Shown piece by piece: positions 47,264 to 58,828 of a stretch of 64,000 nt of DNA (position 1 is its first letter; the number at the start of each line of letters is the position of its first letter). The position numbers and the translations under genes were made by a program. The notes under the pieces were generated by a model. The model did not search any database. It was not told the DNA's origin and saw only the letters and a program-made list of their open reading frames with translations. Origin of the DNA: Gyromitra esculenta (taxonomy: Eukaryota > Ascomycota > Pezizomycetes > Pezizales > Discinaceae); NCBI GenBank assembly GCA_038503075.1, contig JBCAML010000003.1:1922001-1986000 (forward strand), in the 5' to 3' direction.

Positions 47264-49351
47264 ATGGGAAACTCTAATGGGAAACCCGTTGTTTTTACAG
47301 ATGAGGGTTTGTGTTGCTCCCCAATCTTTTCGTTATACTCCCTGGGCCTTAAGCCATTTGACGGCAACTTCCTCAAGCCCCTCAAGCCCTCTAGCTACGA
47401 CGAATGTCGTTCGGCATAGGATTCGACTCAATTTATGCTTGAATTTGCTCATCGTTGAAGCTTCAGCTGCTGACTTGATTTTCCTTAGTGAACCTAAATC
47501 ATTTCCGGCTGCTACGAGTTGTCGGAAAAGGAGCATTTGGAAAAGTTCGGATTGTCGAGAGAAAGGACACGGGATTGACTTTTGCATTGAAGTACATCAG
47601 GAAGGACGAAAGTTTGTTTAAATGAATAATACTATCCGGCCAGGGACGAAGCCGCTGATTTGTGGGTATTTTTAGTTGTACGATCAGAGAGTGTTCGGAA
47701 TATCATCAGAGAACGACGGATGCTAGAACATTTAAATCACCCATTCCTCTGCAATCTTCGATACAGTTTCCAAGACATTGAGTATCTGTACGTTCGGAAT
47801 ATAAAACAACCCCTTACCTCATATTTTTTCGGTCTCTAAATTTGTTTCTGATTAGGTACATTGTTGTGGACTTAATGAATGGTGGTGATTTGCGATTTCA
47901 TATTTCTCGAAAGACATTCACCGAAGATGCGGTTAGGTTTTGGATGGGGGAATTGTCGTGCGCATTGAGGTATATTCATGGACGAGGCATCGTACATCGT
48001 GATGTTAAACCAGACAACATATTGTTAGATGCGGATGGTCATGTGCACTTGGCAGACTTTGTTAGAATTCTCAATCCCGTTAAATTTTTTTTGTTTATGT
48101 ACTGATCTTGACTTAGAATGTTGCGTCTGATCTTCATCCAGATCGACCGCTGACCAGCAAGTCGGGCACACTTGCTTATCTAGCGCCAGAGGTTTATTCA
48201 GGAGCTGGTTATGGGACGGAATGTGATTGGTGGTCCTTAGGAGTAGTTTTCTATGAGTGCATATACGGCAAAGTAGTTTCTCTATTTGGTTTTTAAATAC
48301 TCTGGGGTTTTTTTTAACAATATATGCAGCGACCATTTATCTCGGACACTCACCAAGAGCTTTCGAGAGAAATCATGAGAGCGAACCCGAAGTATGCAAT
48401 TACAAATCCGCCTGTAACACGAATCTGCATGGACGCGGTTCGGAGTCTATTGCAAGCGGATGTGAGCAAGCGAATAGGGGCACAAACCTTCGAGAGCTTC
48501 ACCAACCACCCTTTCTTTGCTGACATTGATTTTGAGGCTCTGGAGCGGAAGGAAATTGAACCTGTATTCAAACCTTCGAGTGAAAAGACAAACTTCGATG
48601 CGACGTACGATTTGGAGGAATTATTGCTGGAGGAAGCACCACTAGAAGCGAGGGCTAGGAGACAGAGACCCAGGGAAAGATTAAAGGATGATGCTACGGC
48701 TCAGGAAATCAGGGAGGAGGAATTACATAGGATGATAGAGACGCTTTTCGAGCCCTTTGATTATACCTCAGTAGCGTATGATAAGTATGTTTTTTATGTC
48801 ATTAACTTGAGCAGTATTTACTGATTAATAGCTCTAGCTACCCTGGGACAGTTGACCCCATCTCTCACTCGGTTGGGCCTCCACCAGACTGGGTAAAACC
48901 AGTTCCCGTCGTCTCGGAAAACGGCAGCAATCCAGTCTCCATAGTTGCAACGCAGAAGTCTCAAAAGTCTCAAAAATCATTGGTTGGGTCACCAAGTTCT
49001 GGGTCACCACCGATCCCGAAATGCCCCGAAAATGGGCATGTTTCACCACCCCACACATTGTCTAAAACAGTAACTGCACCAGAGCGTTCACCACAACACC
49101 CGAGACCACCAACAAGCGGGAGGGCAAGGCATGGTGTGAGGAATCAGTCGGCAAGCGGAGGTGTATCGGTTACGTTAGATGAGGCCGGGTCATGGTCAGA
49201 TCTGGCGGACAAATCCTCTCCAGGGAACTTACGATCAAAACCATCTGGGATGTTAGGGTTCTTGTCGAAAAGGAAGGGAAGGGCTTCAAGTCCAAAGCCG
49301 CAAGAGCGAGGTGTTCTTGGGCGAGAGGGTGCTAGGGTTGTGATTGCTTGA
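47264..49351 (+). CDS. AGC-type serine/threonine kinase of the STK32/YANK family
   Basis: A protein kinase; the fungal members have no well-known role. Exons are 47264-47306, 47489-47611, 47676-47787, 47856-48060, 48117-48272, 48330-48784 and 48832-49351, 537 residues. It starts [10 protein letters not shown], a possible N-myristoylation site (Gly2). Kinase motifs in order: [13 protein letters not shown] (VAIK lysine), [18 protein letters not shown], and LAPEVY. The magnesium motif reads DFN instead of DFG, which is characteristic of STK32/YANK kinases. The third-exon acceptor at 47675 was chosen because it gives [14 protein letters not shown], the expected length. The C-terminal 190 residues are Ser/Pro-rich and disordered. 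The first intron (182 nt) is the longest of the gene. Confidence 0.92.
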
Positions 49352-50699
49352 CCATGAATATCTTTCGGGCGAATTGTTTTTCGTTACTATCCAGCATTGT
49401 CCTCCCTGTTATGCAACCGCATAGTCTACGTCCAGGATTGATTTGAGTTTGTTGAATATTTTCCTCCTTTCCCTTTGTTTTCCTCCTTGATTTTGCTGTT
49501 TACTACATGGCGTGTGGGGGGTTGCAGACTGTTTGATATTATATTAATCTGGTTTCCCGTCTTTGTTTATTTACATCCCTCTCTTTCAAAATCTTGCTTT
49601 GTATTTGGTGTATCCTTCGAAGCTGGAAACCGAATGTGTATTTTGCGGACGGATGGATTACGGTGTATCGATTTAGAAGGCGCGTCTTCCTTTTTATTTC
49701 CCTTTTTGTTTTCATTTTTATATTTTCGTATTTTCACGGTCTAAATTAGCATTTGTTGGCAGGCGATGGTGCCAGCTCTTATTTTATTTTTCTCATTATC
49801 TTGCTTTGTTTTTTTGTACGCAGAAAACATCGTTTTTGGAAGTGGATGAGTGGGTTTATTGACTCGCGATAGTTTTTTCTTCCTTCTTTTTAAAACCCCT
49901 ACAGTGTGAATAGTACATCGTGTTTGCTTTTATATATTAGCGAGATGAATGAAAACGAGGGTTTAAATGGTCGCAATAAGATTGGAAAGATGATAGGTAG
50001 AAATGTACTATTGAGAGCTCCTTTTGTTCGGATTCAGGAACAGCAGTAACGATACTGTTTTTGGCACCAGCACGTGGCTCTCAGGAACAACTTTAAAGCG
50101 TGGGCCAATCGGGGGGAGCCGAAATGCGGAGATTGGCGAATCGAGTTAGGGTTTGCTTGGGGCTGATGTGGCCGTTCCCGTAGCAACGCGCGATCAAAAC
50201 AATATCGTCAGACTCCCTCCCCGGTACCTCCTTGTTCGCTGGCAGAGGTGGGACTGGCCAAGCCGACTTTCCGGCGTCTTTATCTTCCTCCCCTTCCCCT
50301 GAGGCCCATCTCTTCTCGTTTATCCTCTTCCTGTTTGTTCATTTCCGCTGCTACGAGGTTACGGCTACAAGCTCCTTTGCTGTTGGGTCATTTGTGACCG
50401 CCTTTGTTGAGCCCTCATTTTCGGTTGGTACCTGCCCACCTTTCCTTTGTATTTTTTTGTGTCACGAGCCTTGGCTCCTGCGGTGAATAAGTTAATTGTA
50501 TAGATCGATCGCACTTGCTTTGCGTTGTGGATTGCCAATCATCTGTTCCTGCAGCCGTGTTTCGTATTCGGTATTCACTCAATAACATCTACTCCCATTC
50601 CCTTTCGTCGAAGCAATTAAGACGACGATCTCCCTTCTGGCTGCAAAAGAGAGAGTAGTGGTTCCACTATTCTGATTGCCCCGGCTGGGACGAGAGATT
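49352..50699. promoter_or_regulatory. Intergenic between the kinase and the glucanase
   Basis: T-rich 3' flank up to about 49900, then a GC-richer, CT-rich segment (50200-50420) that is probably the glucanase promoter and leader. No gene seen. Confidence 0.5.
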
Positions 50700-53190
50700 A
50701 TGGCACGATATGCACTCTCGCACGGAAGGGTGCAGTCGGAAGACTCATCGATTGACCCGATAGAAGCTGAGAAATTGGCAGCAGCGGCAGCAAAGAACAA
50801 AAGAAAACAACGGGAGCGAGATCTAGAGAGGGGGGAGAGTGGCCGCAGGGGAGAGAGTGGCCGCAGGGGAGGAAGCGGGCGTAGGGGGGATAGTAGGCGC
50901 AGAGGGGAGAGCGGGCGCAGAGGGGAGATTGGACGCAGAGGGGAGAGTGGACGCAGAGGGGAGAGCGGGCGCAGAGGGGAGAGCGGGCGCAGAGGGGAGA
51001 GTCGGCACAGAGGGGAGAGTCGACATAGAGAGGAGAGTCGGCATAGAGAGGAGAGTCGGCATAGAGGGGAGAGTCGGCGCAGAAGCGAAGATCTTCCAAA
51101 GAGGAAAAGAAGGCAGAGATCAGCTGCTGCTGCGGAAGAGGACTTCGAGGTGGAGGAACGGCAAAAGAGAAAGAGGAGCCGTAGCAGGAGCGCGCCCCCA
51201 GACCAACCACCTCCCAAGAATAAGAGGAAATGTGGGCGTTGCTTTTGTAAGGTCCCCAATTCTGTTTATATTTCTGGATTCCAGCACAGAAAACTAATTC
51301 GAAACAGGGATTCTCCTTATCACGTCAATTATATTACTCATCATTATAATTCCCGTCGGAGTTTTAGTTGTTGGGAAGAAAAAAGGTTCGAGCAGTGCCA
51401 GTAGCAGCGCTGTGGCAGAAGGACTCGGGAATAACGAGAAGGGGGGGAATATTTCGGATATCGATCCGAATTCTGTTCCGGTAGGGTTTTGACACTAGAT
51501 CAAATGCAAGCCTGCGAAACTAATGGAAATCAGAGTGAATATAAAGGAACGTACCTGGACCCGTTCACTTGGCTCGACACGAAAGATTTTAACTTAACCT
51601 TCACCGATCGAAAGGTTGGGGGACTTCCGGTCATGGGGCTCTGGGACGACTATGACGATACAGCACGGGCAAATGACAATGTTCCTCCGCTAAACGTGGC
51701 ATGGTCGTATGGAACCGCTTCCGGAACGTCACCCGTCCGTGGCGTGAATGTTGGAGGATGGCTTATCGTCGAGCCATTCATCACACCATCATTCTTCGAT
51801 TCCTATGATTCTTCTTATGGCATTGTCGATGAGTATACCTTAACCAAACATCTTGGTCCAACCCAAGCTAAAGCACAGATCGAAAAACATTACTCAACCT
51901 TTGTTACTGAGACTACTTTTAGTCAGATACGAGATGCTGGTCTCGACCATGTTCGCATTCCATTTGGTTACTGGGCTGTTTTCCCTGAGGAGGGTGATCC
52001 ATACGTTCCACAAGTTGCTTGGAGATATCTCCTCCGAGCAATTGAGTATGCTAGAAAGTATGGTTTGAGGGTAAATCTCGACTTGCATAGTGTCCCGGGG
52101 GGGGCGAATGGGTGGAACCACAGCGGCAGGATTGGGCCGATTGGATGGTTGAATGGGACTGATGGAGATATCAATGCTCAGAAAACCCTAGACCTCCATG
52201 CAGGAATGGCTGAATTCTTCTCCCAGCCCAGATACAGGAACATTATTACAATGTATGGTCTCGTTAATGAGCCTAAAATGATAGTACTTGACCCTACTAA
52301 GGTGATTGACTGGTCGGCGAAGGCCCATGCTGTTGTTCGTAAGGCTGGGTACACGGGATGGATCGTATTTGGCGATGGGTTCAGGGGTTTGGAAAAGTGG
52401 AAAGGGGCATTCGCTGGGCTTGACAAGATGCTATTAGATGTACATCAATATGTCATCTTTAACACAGGCCAAATCTCACTCAGTCATGCGGCCAAGGTCA
52501 AGTTCGCTTGTCTTGGATGGAGCCAACAGATGCTCACTAGTATTGATACAACGACTGGGTAAGTTCTTCAAAGCTTGAGATTTGTTTAGCTCGTACTCGT
52601 GGGACCTTCACGCTGATTATCTATGTTTTTTGGTAGTTTTGGGCCCACCATCGTTGGTGAATGGGGACAGGCAGACACTGACTGTACACGATACTTAAAT
52701 AACGTAAGCTTCTTGTATCTATCTATGACCGGTCGGATGATTGCTAAAACGGGTTTCTGCATAATATAGGTTGGGGTCGGCTCGCGCTGGGAGGGGACAT
52801 TAAATACTACAGATGGTACAGCGGTGAGTACACCTAGTTGCCCGAATGGGCAAGATTGTTCATGCGACAAGGCAAATGCGGATCCGTCGACGTATTCAGC
52901 CGAGTACAAGAGTTTCTTGAAAATATTTGCGATAGGTACGATATTCATCCATATATCTGTTTAAGCAATCATTAATATCTGGGTTTGGATTTATAGCGCA
53001 AATGGACTCATTCGAGGCAGGTTGGGGATGGCTCTACTGGACTTGGGATACAGAATCAGCACATCAATGGTCTTATAAAAAGGGAATGGCTGCTGGTATA
53101 TTGCCAACAAACGCCCGTGATCGAGGCTGGAGTTGTGGGAAAGATACTGTTCCGGACTTCTTTTCTCTTGGTTTGCAGGAATATTACTGA
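50700..53190 (+). CDS. exgD: Membrane-anchored exo-beta-1,3-glucanase (glucan 1,3-beta-glucosidase D type, GH5)
   Basis: Hydrolyses or remodels beta-1,3-glucan of the cell wall from the plasma membrane. Exons are 50700-51246, 51308-51480, 51534-52558, 52637-52703, 52770-52935 and 52997-53190, 723 residues. The N-terminal cytoplasmic tail (about 180 residues) is Arg/Ser/Gly-rich with about 14 copies of a GRRGES-like hexapeptide. A single hydrophobic segment, WILLITSIILLIIIIPVGVL, is rebuilt across intron 1, giving type II topology. The GH5 domain begins at TYLDPFTWLDTKDF and shows RGVNVGGWL, VNLDLHSVPGGANGW, LVNEPKM (acid/base Glu) and IVGEWGQADTDC (nucleophile Glu). Introns of 53-78 nt have ACTAAT-like branch sites. 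The start ATG precedes MARYALSHGRV. Confidence 0.93.
50829..51080 (+). repeat. Coding minisatellite, 18-bp unit
   Basis: About 14 tandem imperfect copies of an 18-bp unit such as GGGGAGAGCGGGCGCAGA, each encoding a GRRGES-like hexapeptide in the glucanase cytoplasmic tail. Units differ mainly at third positions, and near the 3' end by His/Glu variants. Confidence 0.9.
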
Positions 53191-53948
53191 TCTACGAATT
53201 CCTCCTCTAAACCTATTCGTTTGTTCGCGTTCTTTTCCTTATTTTATATTTTATCAGGAGTTTTGGTGGGTGCATGATTTTATACCATACGTATAGTGGT
53301 GGTGATGACAATGACGATGAAAAACGAGGACACATCCTCAGTGTTGATTAGCGTTGAAGAAATGAAGATGTATATTTATCAATGGACTTGGATACGTGCA
53401 TTATGGCTTAGGAATAATGATAGTATGGTATGTACATACGTTAGCATTAGATTACAGAAATGAAGCTGCGTTTTGTTACGGCGTGTTCGATAGAAAGAGA
53501 GTAATGTGGCTATTGGTTTCGAATGCCTTGATTTGCATCCTGTGATATCCCTAAACCACAAAAGCCATAAAACAAAATTTATTGTGCTTGACTTCAAGAA
53601 GTTGCCGAGAAATCACGAACTCGGAGGCAGAAAGGGGTGTTGTCGAAATGCCATATGGTCTTGAATGCTTGGGAGAGAACCCCATTTTCACGGGTTGCAA
53701 GCGACCGAACATGCTTGGGATCTAATCGACATAGGTTTTGACTATTGGACCTCAGGATCACTGCTCCGCCGAATGTGTTTTTGCTCATAGCAGTCATTTT
53801 ACTTCGAGTCTTTGTTTTGGTGTTAAGTGCTAATCTAGGTTCATGGTACTAGCTGCAGAATCAAAACGAATATCTGCTTCCCTCCCTTTGTGAAGCTGTA
53901 TTTTTTTGATGTTTTCTGGTGGGGAACTGATGATTTACGTCGCTGCTA
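53191..53948. other. Intergenic, 3' flank of the glucanase
   Basis: No gene or RNA recognised. Confidence 0.5.
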
Positions 53949-54220
53949 GCTAAAAAATAAAGTTGGTTACGTAGGCAAACCTGAGTGGCAACCAGAGTCA
54001 CCTCATGATGCGACCTCCATTCACAGCTCACAACCTCATCTCACAACCTCACTGCTTCAGCAGCCCTAAATCAAGATAAAATCGCTAAATTTGTGGTTTC
54101 CAATGCTGTAATTGCTACTGAATTTCTCTGATGCTGCGACAAAATCAAGCTGGATGTGGTGTTCCCTGTCATGTTGGTTGCTACCTAGGCTTACCCACGT
54201 AACTAACTTTATTTTTTAGC
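53949..54220. mobile_element. Inverted-repeat element, family D (MITE)
   Basis: 272 bp with terminal inverted repeats of about 46 bp. The left end starts GCTAAAAAATAAAGTTGGTT; the right end is its reverse complement with about seven differences, all transitions. The interior is short and non-coding. No clear target duplication is seen, so the exact ends are uncertain by a few bases. Confidence 0.75.
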
Positions 54221-55121
54221 AAGTATATATCACTCGGAGGAGACCCTGCACTCCCAGCCCTGAATCTAAGACTAATGCGAACCCGGTGATGACATGATGC
54301 CGAAGGAGACAACGGAGGCAGACAATATATGCGACAATTAGCTATCCTGAAATTCTCGCGACAGCTTTTAGGATGCTTAGGGGTGTTTCTTTTCTCTTCT
54401 TTACTTACTTTTAGCAACCCGAAAATTTACAGCAAGAAGGAAGCTAGGAAGCGGGAAACGACTGAGGTAATATATAGATGCTATGGAGTATTTATACAAT
54501 TGCATCAGGTGGGTTTCCGTGAGCTCTGGCAATATGTCTACCTTTAGATCTAGAGACCAGGCCAAAGATTTTAAATGAAGGCGCCATTAAGAATAGTTGA
54601 CTAGAATTCTCGATAAAGAACTACCTGTACCTAGGGTTGGAATTTGGAATGTGGTGTAGTTTACTTCTCCTCCCCCCTCAAGGATTGCGCCGTATATACA
54701 CATGTACGTGTAGTCCCTCCGAGGCTATATATTCTTTCCTTATAGACTCATCAAGCCGTTTTGCATCAGGTGTTCTGTTATCTTGGTTTTAATTGGCCTT
54801 GCTGTGCCACTACCCTCGAAAATTTTCTCATCTCATTAATGCCAAGCTTAGACAGCCACAGTCTCCACCCAAGTTACATCTAGATCTAGCTTTCTTTACC
54901 CAGGTATATTTGCGTGGTGGTGTTTTAATTACGATATACAGCTCAGTACTGGCTGAAGATTGTGATGGCTTAGCATAAGAGGAATACCTAAGAGGGAAAA
55001 AAAAGTACAATATTAAGCGAACTGATTAGAAAAGCTAGAGAGATATTGTCTGATACTTTTGGGCGTCTAGTTTGTATGATTGGCGTCAAGACAATACTGT
55101 ATAATAAATAGTAAAACTTAA
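54221..55121. other. Intergenic
   Basis: AT-rich; an ACATGTA without the full palindrome is near 54700. RNA polymerase III termination of the tRNA-Pro gene is likely at the T4 run (gene strand) 55113-55116. No gene seen. Confidence 0.5.
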
Positions 55122-55204
55122 GGCCTGAATCCGGGATTGAACCGGAGACCTCCTGCAAGTTTGGGCAACCCAAAGCAGGAATCATACCACTAGACCATTC
55201 AGGC
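55122..55204 (-). tRNA. tRNA-Pro(UGG) with an 11-nt intron
   Basis: On the minus strand the acceptor GCCTGAA pairs with TTCAGGC. The D-arm is GGTCTAGTGGTATGATT, the anticodon stem CCTGC/GCAGG, the loop TTTGGG-T with anticodon TGG, and the T-arm TCCGGTTCAATCCCGGA (B box). The 11-nt intron follows position 37. Without the intron the gene is 72 nt. Confidence 0.92.
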
Positions 55205-55583
55205 GATGTTCCAGCAACTTTTTGCCTCTTTAAGAGGTTTTTCATGCTATAGAAATAGTTAAGCCATCTCCCAATAACGCGACTGCTTCTACCGCATAAA
55301 CTGGTGTGAACGGAAATGGCGCTATGAGGTTGAAATAAGAAGTGGCAAAGCACCTAATTTGTATTGGCAGTTTTTTACCCTTGAATGAGCAAAGAAAGGA
55401 CAAGAAAAATCGTTTTCTTGGTGTGGCGAGTGGCGAAAACGCTGCCGTCAAACCCTTCTAAGTGAGATTTTCCAGCCACACTTTGTTTGAACATTCTAGC
55501 GCGATTTCCGGTAGCTAAGTGTCTACACTGTGACCTTTCACTAGAGAATCTTTGATCTATTTAAGTTTTGAAACCTGTATGTA
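55205..55583. other. Intergenic
   Basis: Upstream of the tRNA-Pro gene; nothing else recognised. Confidence 0.5.
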
Positions 55584-55820
55584 CTACGGGTGCCGGGGTA
55601 AGTCTGTCACTAGGTGGCAGTGCAGCCCTTCTCTTGAGGGACCTAAGCTTGCCTGAATCTCTAGATTTTACCAATTAACGTAGAATGATACCTAGTACAT
55701 ATCATCATTCACTTATCAGAAGCCTTATCAGGGCTCGCTGAGAGTTGTGGACTGAGAGGAAAGGTTGTTTTCTCTTATTCGCACCGCCACCTGGTGACAG
55801 ACTTATCCCGACACCCGTAG
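55584..55820. mobile_element. Inverted-repeat element, family B (MITE), intact copy
   Basis: 237 bp with 35-bp terminal inverted repeats (left CTACGGGTGCCGGGGTAAGT..., right ...ACTTATCCCGACACCCGTAG, three mismatches), flanked by TA (55582-55583 and 55821-55822). The interior matches the relic at 17470-17679. No coding capacity. Confidence 0.88.
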
Positions 55821-56794
55821 TACACGTATTTATCATTGTTTACTCATGCCAAGAACCACGAAAACCCTGGAAGAGAATTTCCATCTAGGTATTTCACCTG
55901 GCCACCTGTTTGACCGCATATGCAGCCCTGTTTCCGGAACAACTTGGCGCCGAGCCGAAAATTTAATTAAAAATGCTTGACCCGAAACAAGGTCAACCCC
56001 GCAGCATATCAATATAGATGGCAGAGATACCCGCATGTATCCTTATCAGGCCTCAGCATTCCAATGGCATAATCTACTTTAGAGTATGCAACACCTCTGA
56101 TTATTATCTTTATTATTTTCTGAGGATGATAAGCTTAAGGGTGAGGGGTGATTGAAACAAAAAAGAACCGAGGGTCTGCTGGAAGCGGCATAAATTTCAG
56201 CTCTAAGCATAAGGAAGAGAGAAAAAATTAAATAACGCAATTTCTAGAATATGCATGCGAATCATGCATTGCAGGTTGCATTGGTTGCATTGGGTTTCGA
56301 CAGATGAGACACTTCAATCTCACCACCTCAGTCAACTGAGACTCAATGATAGTCATTTTGATAGACAATTCTCGTATGGGCTGACTGTGGTCAGATAAGG
56401 CTTAAAACGAGTCGACCCAGTAAATTTAACGAGAGTATGACATATCACTATTCATCAGACTGCTTATTCGAGTAGATAGAAGAAGTATTTCAAGATAATT
56501 CAATTGAATTTTTTGACAAAACCTAATAATCTGAATGCTAATAAACAAACTGCCAAGCGGGAGAGGAAAACAGAAATGAAATTTTGGTGTACAGAATACA
56601 AGCCCCTGTACAGAAAAAGAAGAAAAGAAAACTCAAAAACGCCTCTTTGTATAGCCCGTAACAAAAAAGGAAAATTATCCTCTTATACCAAGAAAGTAAG
56701 AAAAAGTCTCGAAATCCACCCTTCTAATCTCGACATCTACTAATCAATACCGAGAAAACAGCCCACTTGAATATCCCTGTAGTATCAAACCATT
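55821..56794. other. Intergenic, 3' flank of PEPCK
   Basis: AT-rich; a short GGTTGCATT direct repeat is near 56272-56290. A Lys/Arg-rich open frame at 56504-56743 is rejected as composition-driven. Confidence 0.5.
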
Positions 56795-58828
56795 TTAAAT
56801 GGTTGGTGCTGCACTCTTGACCTCCGCAGTGGCCTCCGACTCGTATTTGGAGAAGTTCTGGATGAAAAGTCCACCAAGTTTGGTGACTTCTGCCCTGAAT
56901 TCATCGGCGCTACCAGACCAACTCTTACTTGGGTTGAGAAATTGGTCGGGAACACCAGCGACCGAGGTAGGGACCTGGAGGTTGAATGTGTCGTAGTTCT
57001 CATACTCGGCGTTCGCCAATTCGCCAGAGTGACTAAAATCGTATTAGTATAAGTAGTTTGAGGGTATAGGATAGATAGAAACTTACATTGAGTCAAGAAT
57101 CGCACGAGTGTACTTGAGAGGACAACGTCTTCCACCCTTGTTGGCGCTAGCACCAACCCAACCAGTGTTCAACAACCAAACGTTGGCGTTGTGTTGAGTG
57201 ATTTTCTCTGACAACATACTGGCATATCTCATAGGATGCAGAGCAAGGAATGGCTGACCAAAGCATGCAGAGAAGGTTGCTTGTGGCTCAAAGACACCAT
57301 CCTCGGTACCAGCCATCTTGGAAGTGTAACCAGAAATGAAGTGGTACATTGTCTGAGCGTTATTCAGCTTACTGATGGGAGGAAGGACGGCGCTTGCGTC
57401 ACAAGTGAGAAGGATGATATTTTGTGGGTGAGAGTCAGCAATGCAGGGAATCTTAGCGTTGCTGATGTATTCGATGGGATAACAGGCTCTCGTATTCTCG
57501 GTCAGTGTGTTATCATCGTAATCGACCTCTCTAGTTTCAGGGTTGAATACAACGTTCTCAAGAACGGATCCGAAACGAATGGAGTTGAAAATATCAGGTT
57601 CCTTCTCTGCCGACAGGCCAACGCACTTGGCATAGCATCCACCCTCAATGTTGAAGACACCCGTGTCGGACCAGCAGTGCTCATCATCACCAATTAGGTA
57701 CCGGTTAGGATCGGCAGAGAGAGTAGTCTTTCCAGTTCCGGAAAGCCCAAAGAATACGGTAACATCTCCGTCCTTACCCTCGTTTGCGGAAGAGTGGAGT
57801 GTGAGAACGTTGTGCTTAACAGGCATTTCATAGAAGAGAATGGTGAAGACACCCTTCTTCATCTCGCCAGCGTATTCGGTACCAAGGATGACCATCTCCT
57901 TCTCGGCGAAGTTGATTGCAACTGAGGTAGAAGAGGTCATGCCTGAGGTATACCTGTTTGCAGGGACTATACAAAACTAATTAGCTATTGCTCTACTCGA
58001 TGTGGGGAGGGGATCTCCTTACAAGTTCCGGCATTGTAGATGACATAGTCGGGTTCAAAGTGAACCAACTCTTCAGGCTTAGGCCTGATGAGCATGTTCC
58101 TCATGAACAAGGCATGATAAGCACGAGCACAAACAACGCGGACCCTGATCCTATAACGTTCGTCCCAGCCGGCGAAACCATCAACGACATAAATCCTGTT
58201 TCGGGTGTTCAAGTAATCGACAGCACGCTCGCGGTTGATTCTCCAGACCTATGACAATATATGTAAGCACGTGATGAACTAAACTAGCGTCCCCCGCAAA
58301 ATCCTAACCAAGATAATCCGGGGAATTACGTACCTCGGGTTCCATCGGCTTATTCACGGGGCCCCACCAAATTTCTTTCTCTGATGAGGGTTCCCTGACA
58401 ATACGCTTGTCGAGAGGAGAACGGCCGGTTTTAGCTCCAGAATAGGCGGTCAAGGCGCCGGAAGATGTAATCGCAGTGCCAGTCTCGTATACCAAGGCAT
58501 CTTCGTAAAGAGCTGCTACTGAAGGGTTGGCGACCTAGAATTATGTAAGTCAATGCTTAAGCTTCGGAAATCGGGGAATTTAGGTTCCATACGATTGCAA
58601 CACGATCGTAGTCAATGTTGGCTTTGTCATGGAGAGATTCTTCGATTTCTGTATGCTCATGAATGGGCCTGTAATTGTGACGTCAGAGAATTTCTTGGAA
58701 AATGAAGGGCAGCCAAAAAGCTCCATGGATATGGAGAAAGCTGGAAAAGGCCACCGAGGACTTGGGGAAGCATACTGTACACCTGCTGGATGAAGGGAAG
58801 TACGGTTGACTGATGTTGAGGAAACCAT
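56795..58828 (-). CDS. PCK1: Phosphoenolpyruvate carboxykinase (ATP)
   Basis: Converts oxaloacetate and ATP to phosphoenolpyruvate, the entry step of gluconeogenesis, in the cytosol. Exons are 58828-58776, 58668-58593, 58534-58334, 58248-58023, 57966-57087 and 57032-56795, 557 residues, the usual length. Motifs: the substrate-binding [20 protein letters not shown], the P-loop [11 protein letters not shown] (kinase-1a), the LIGDDEHCW metal motif, [11 protein letters not shown], and [15 protein letters not shown]. The first junction uses a GTATGC donor in phase 2 and rebuilds [17 protein letters not shown]. Five introns are unusual for such a conserved gene but typical of this window. In fungi it is glucose-repressed; I did not recognise regulator sites upstream. 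Confidence 0.96.

Noticed and set aside
50579..51259. 226-residue minus-strand frame over the glucanase tail
   Set aside because: An antisense reading of the 18-bp repeat array; it only shows the repeat composition.
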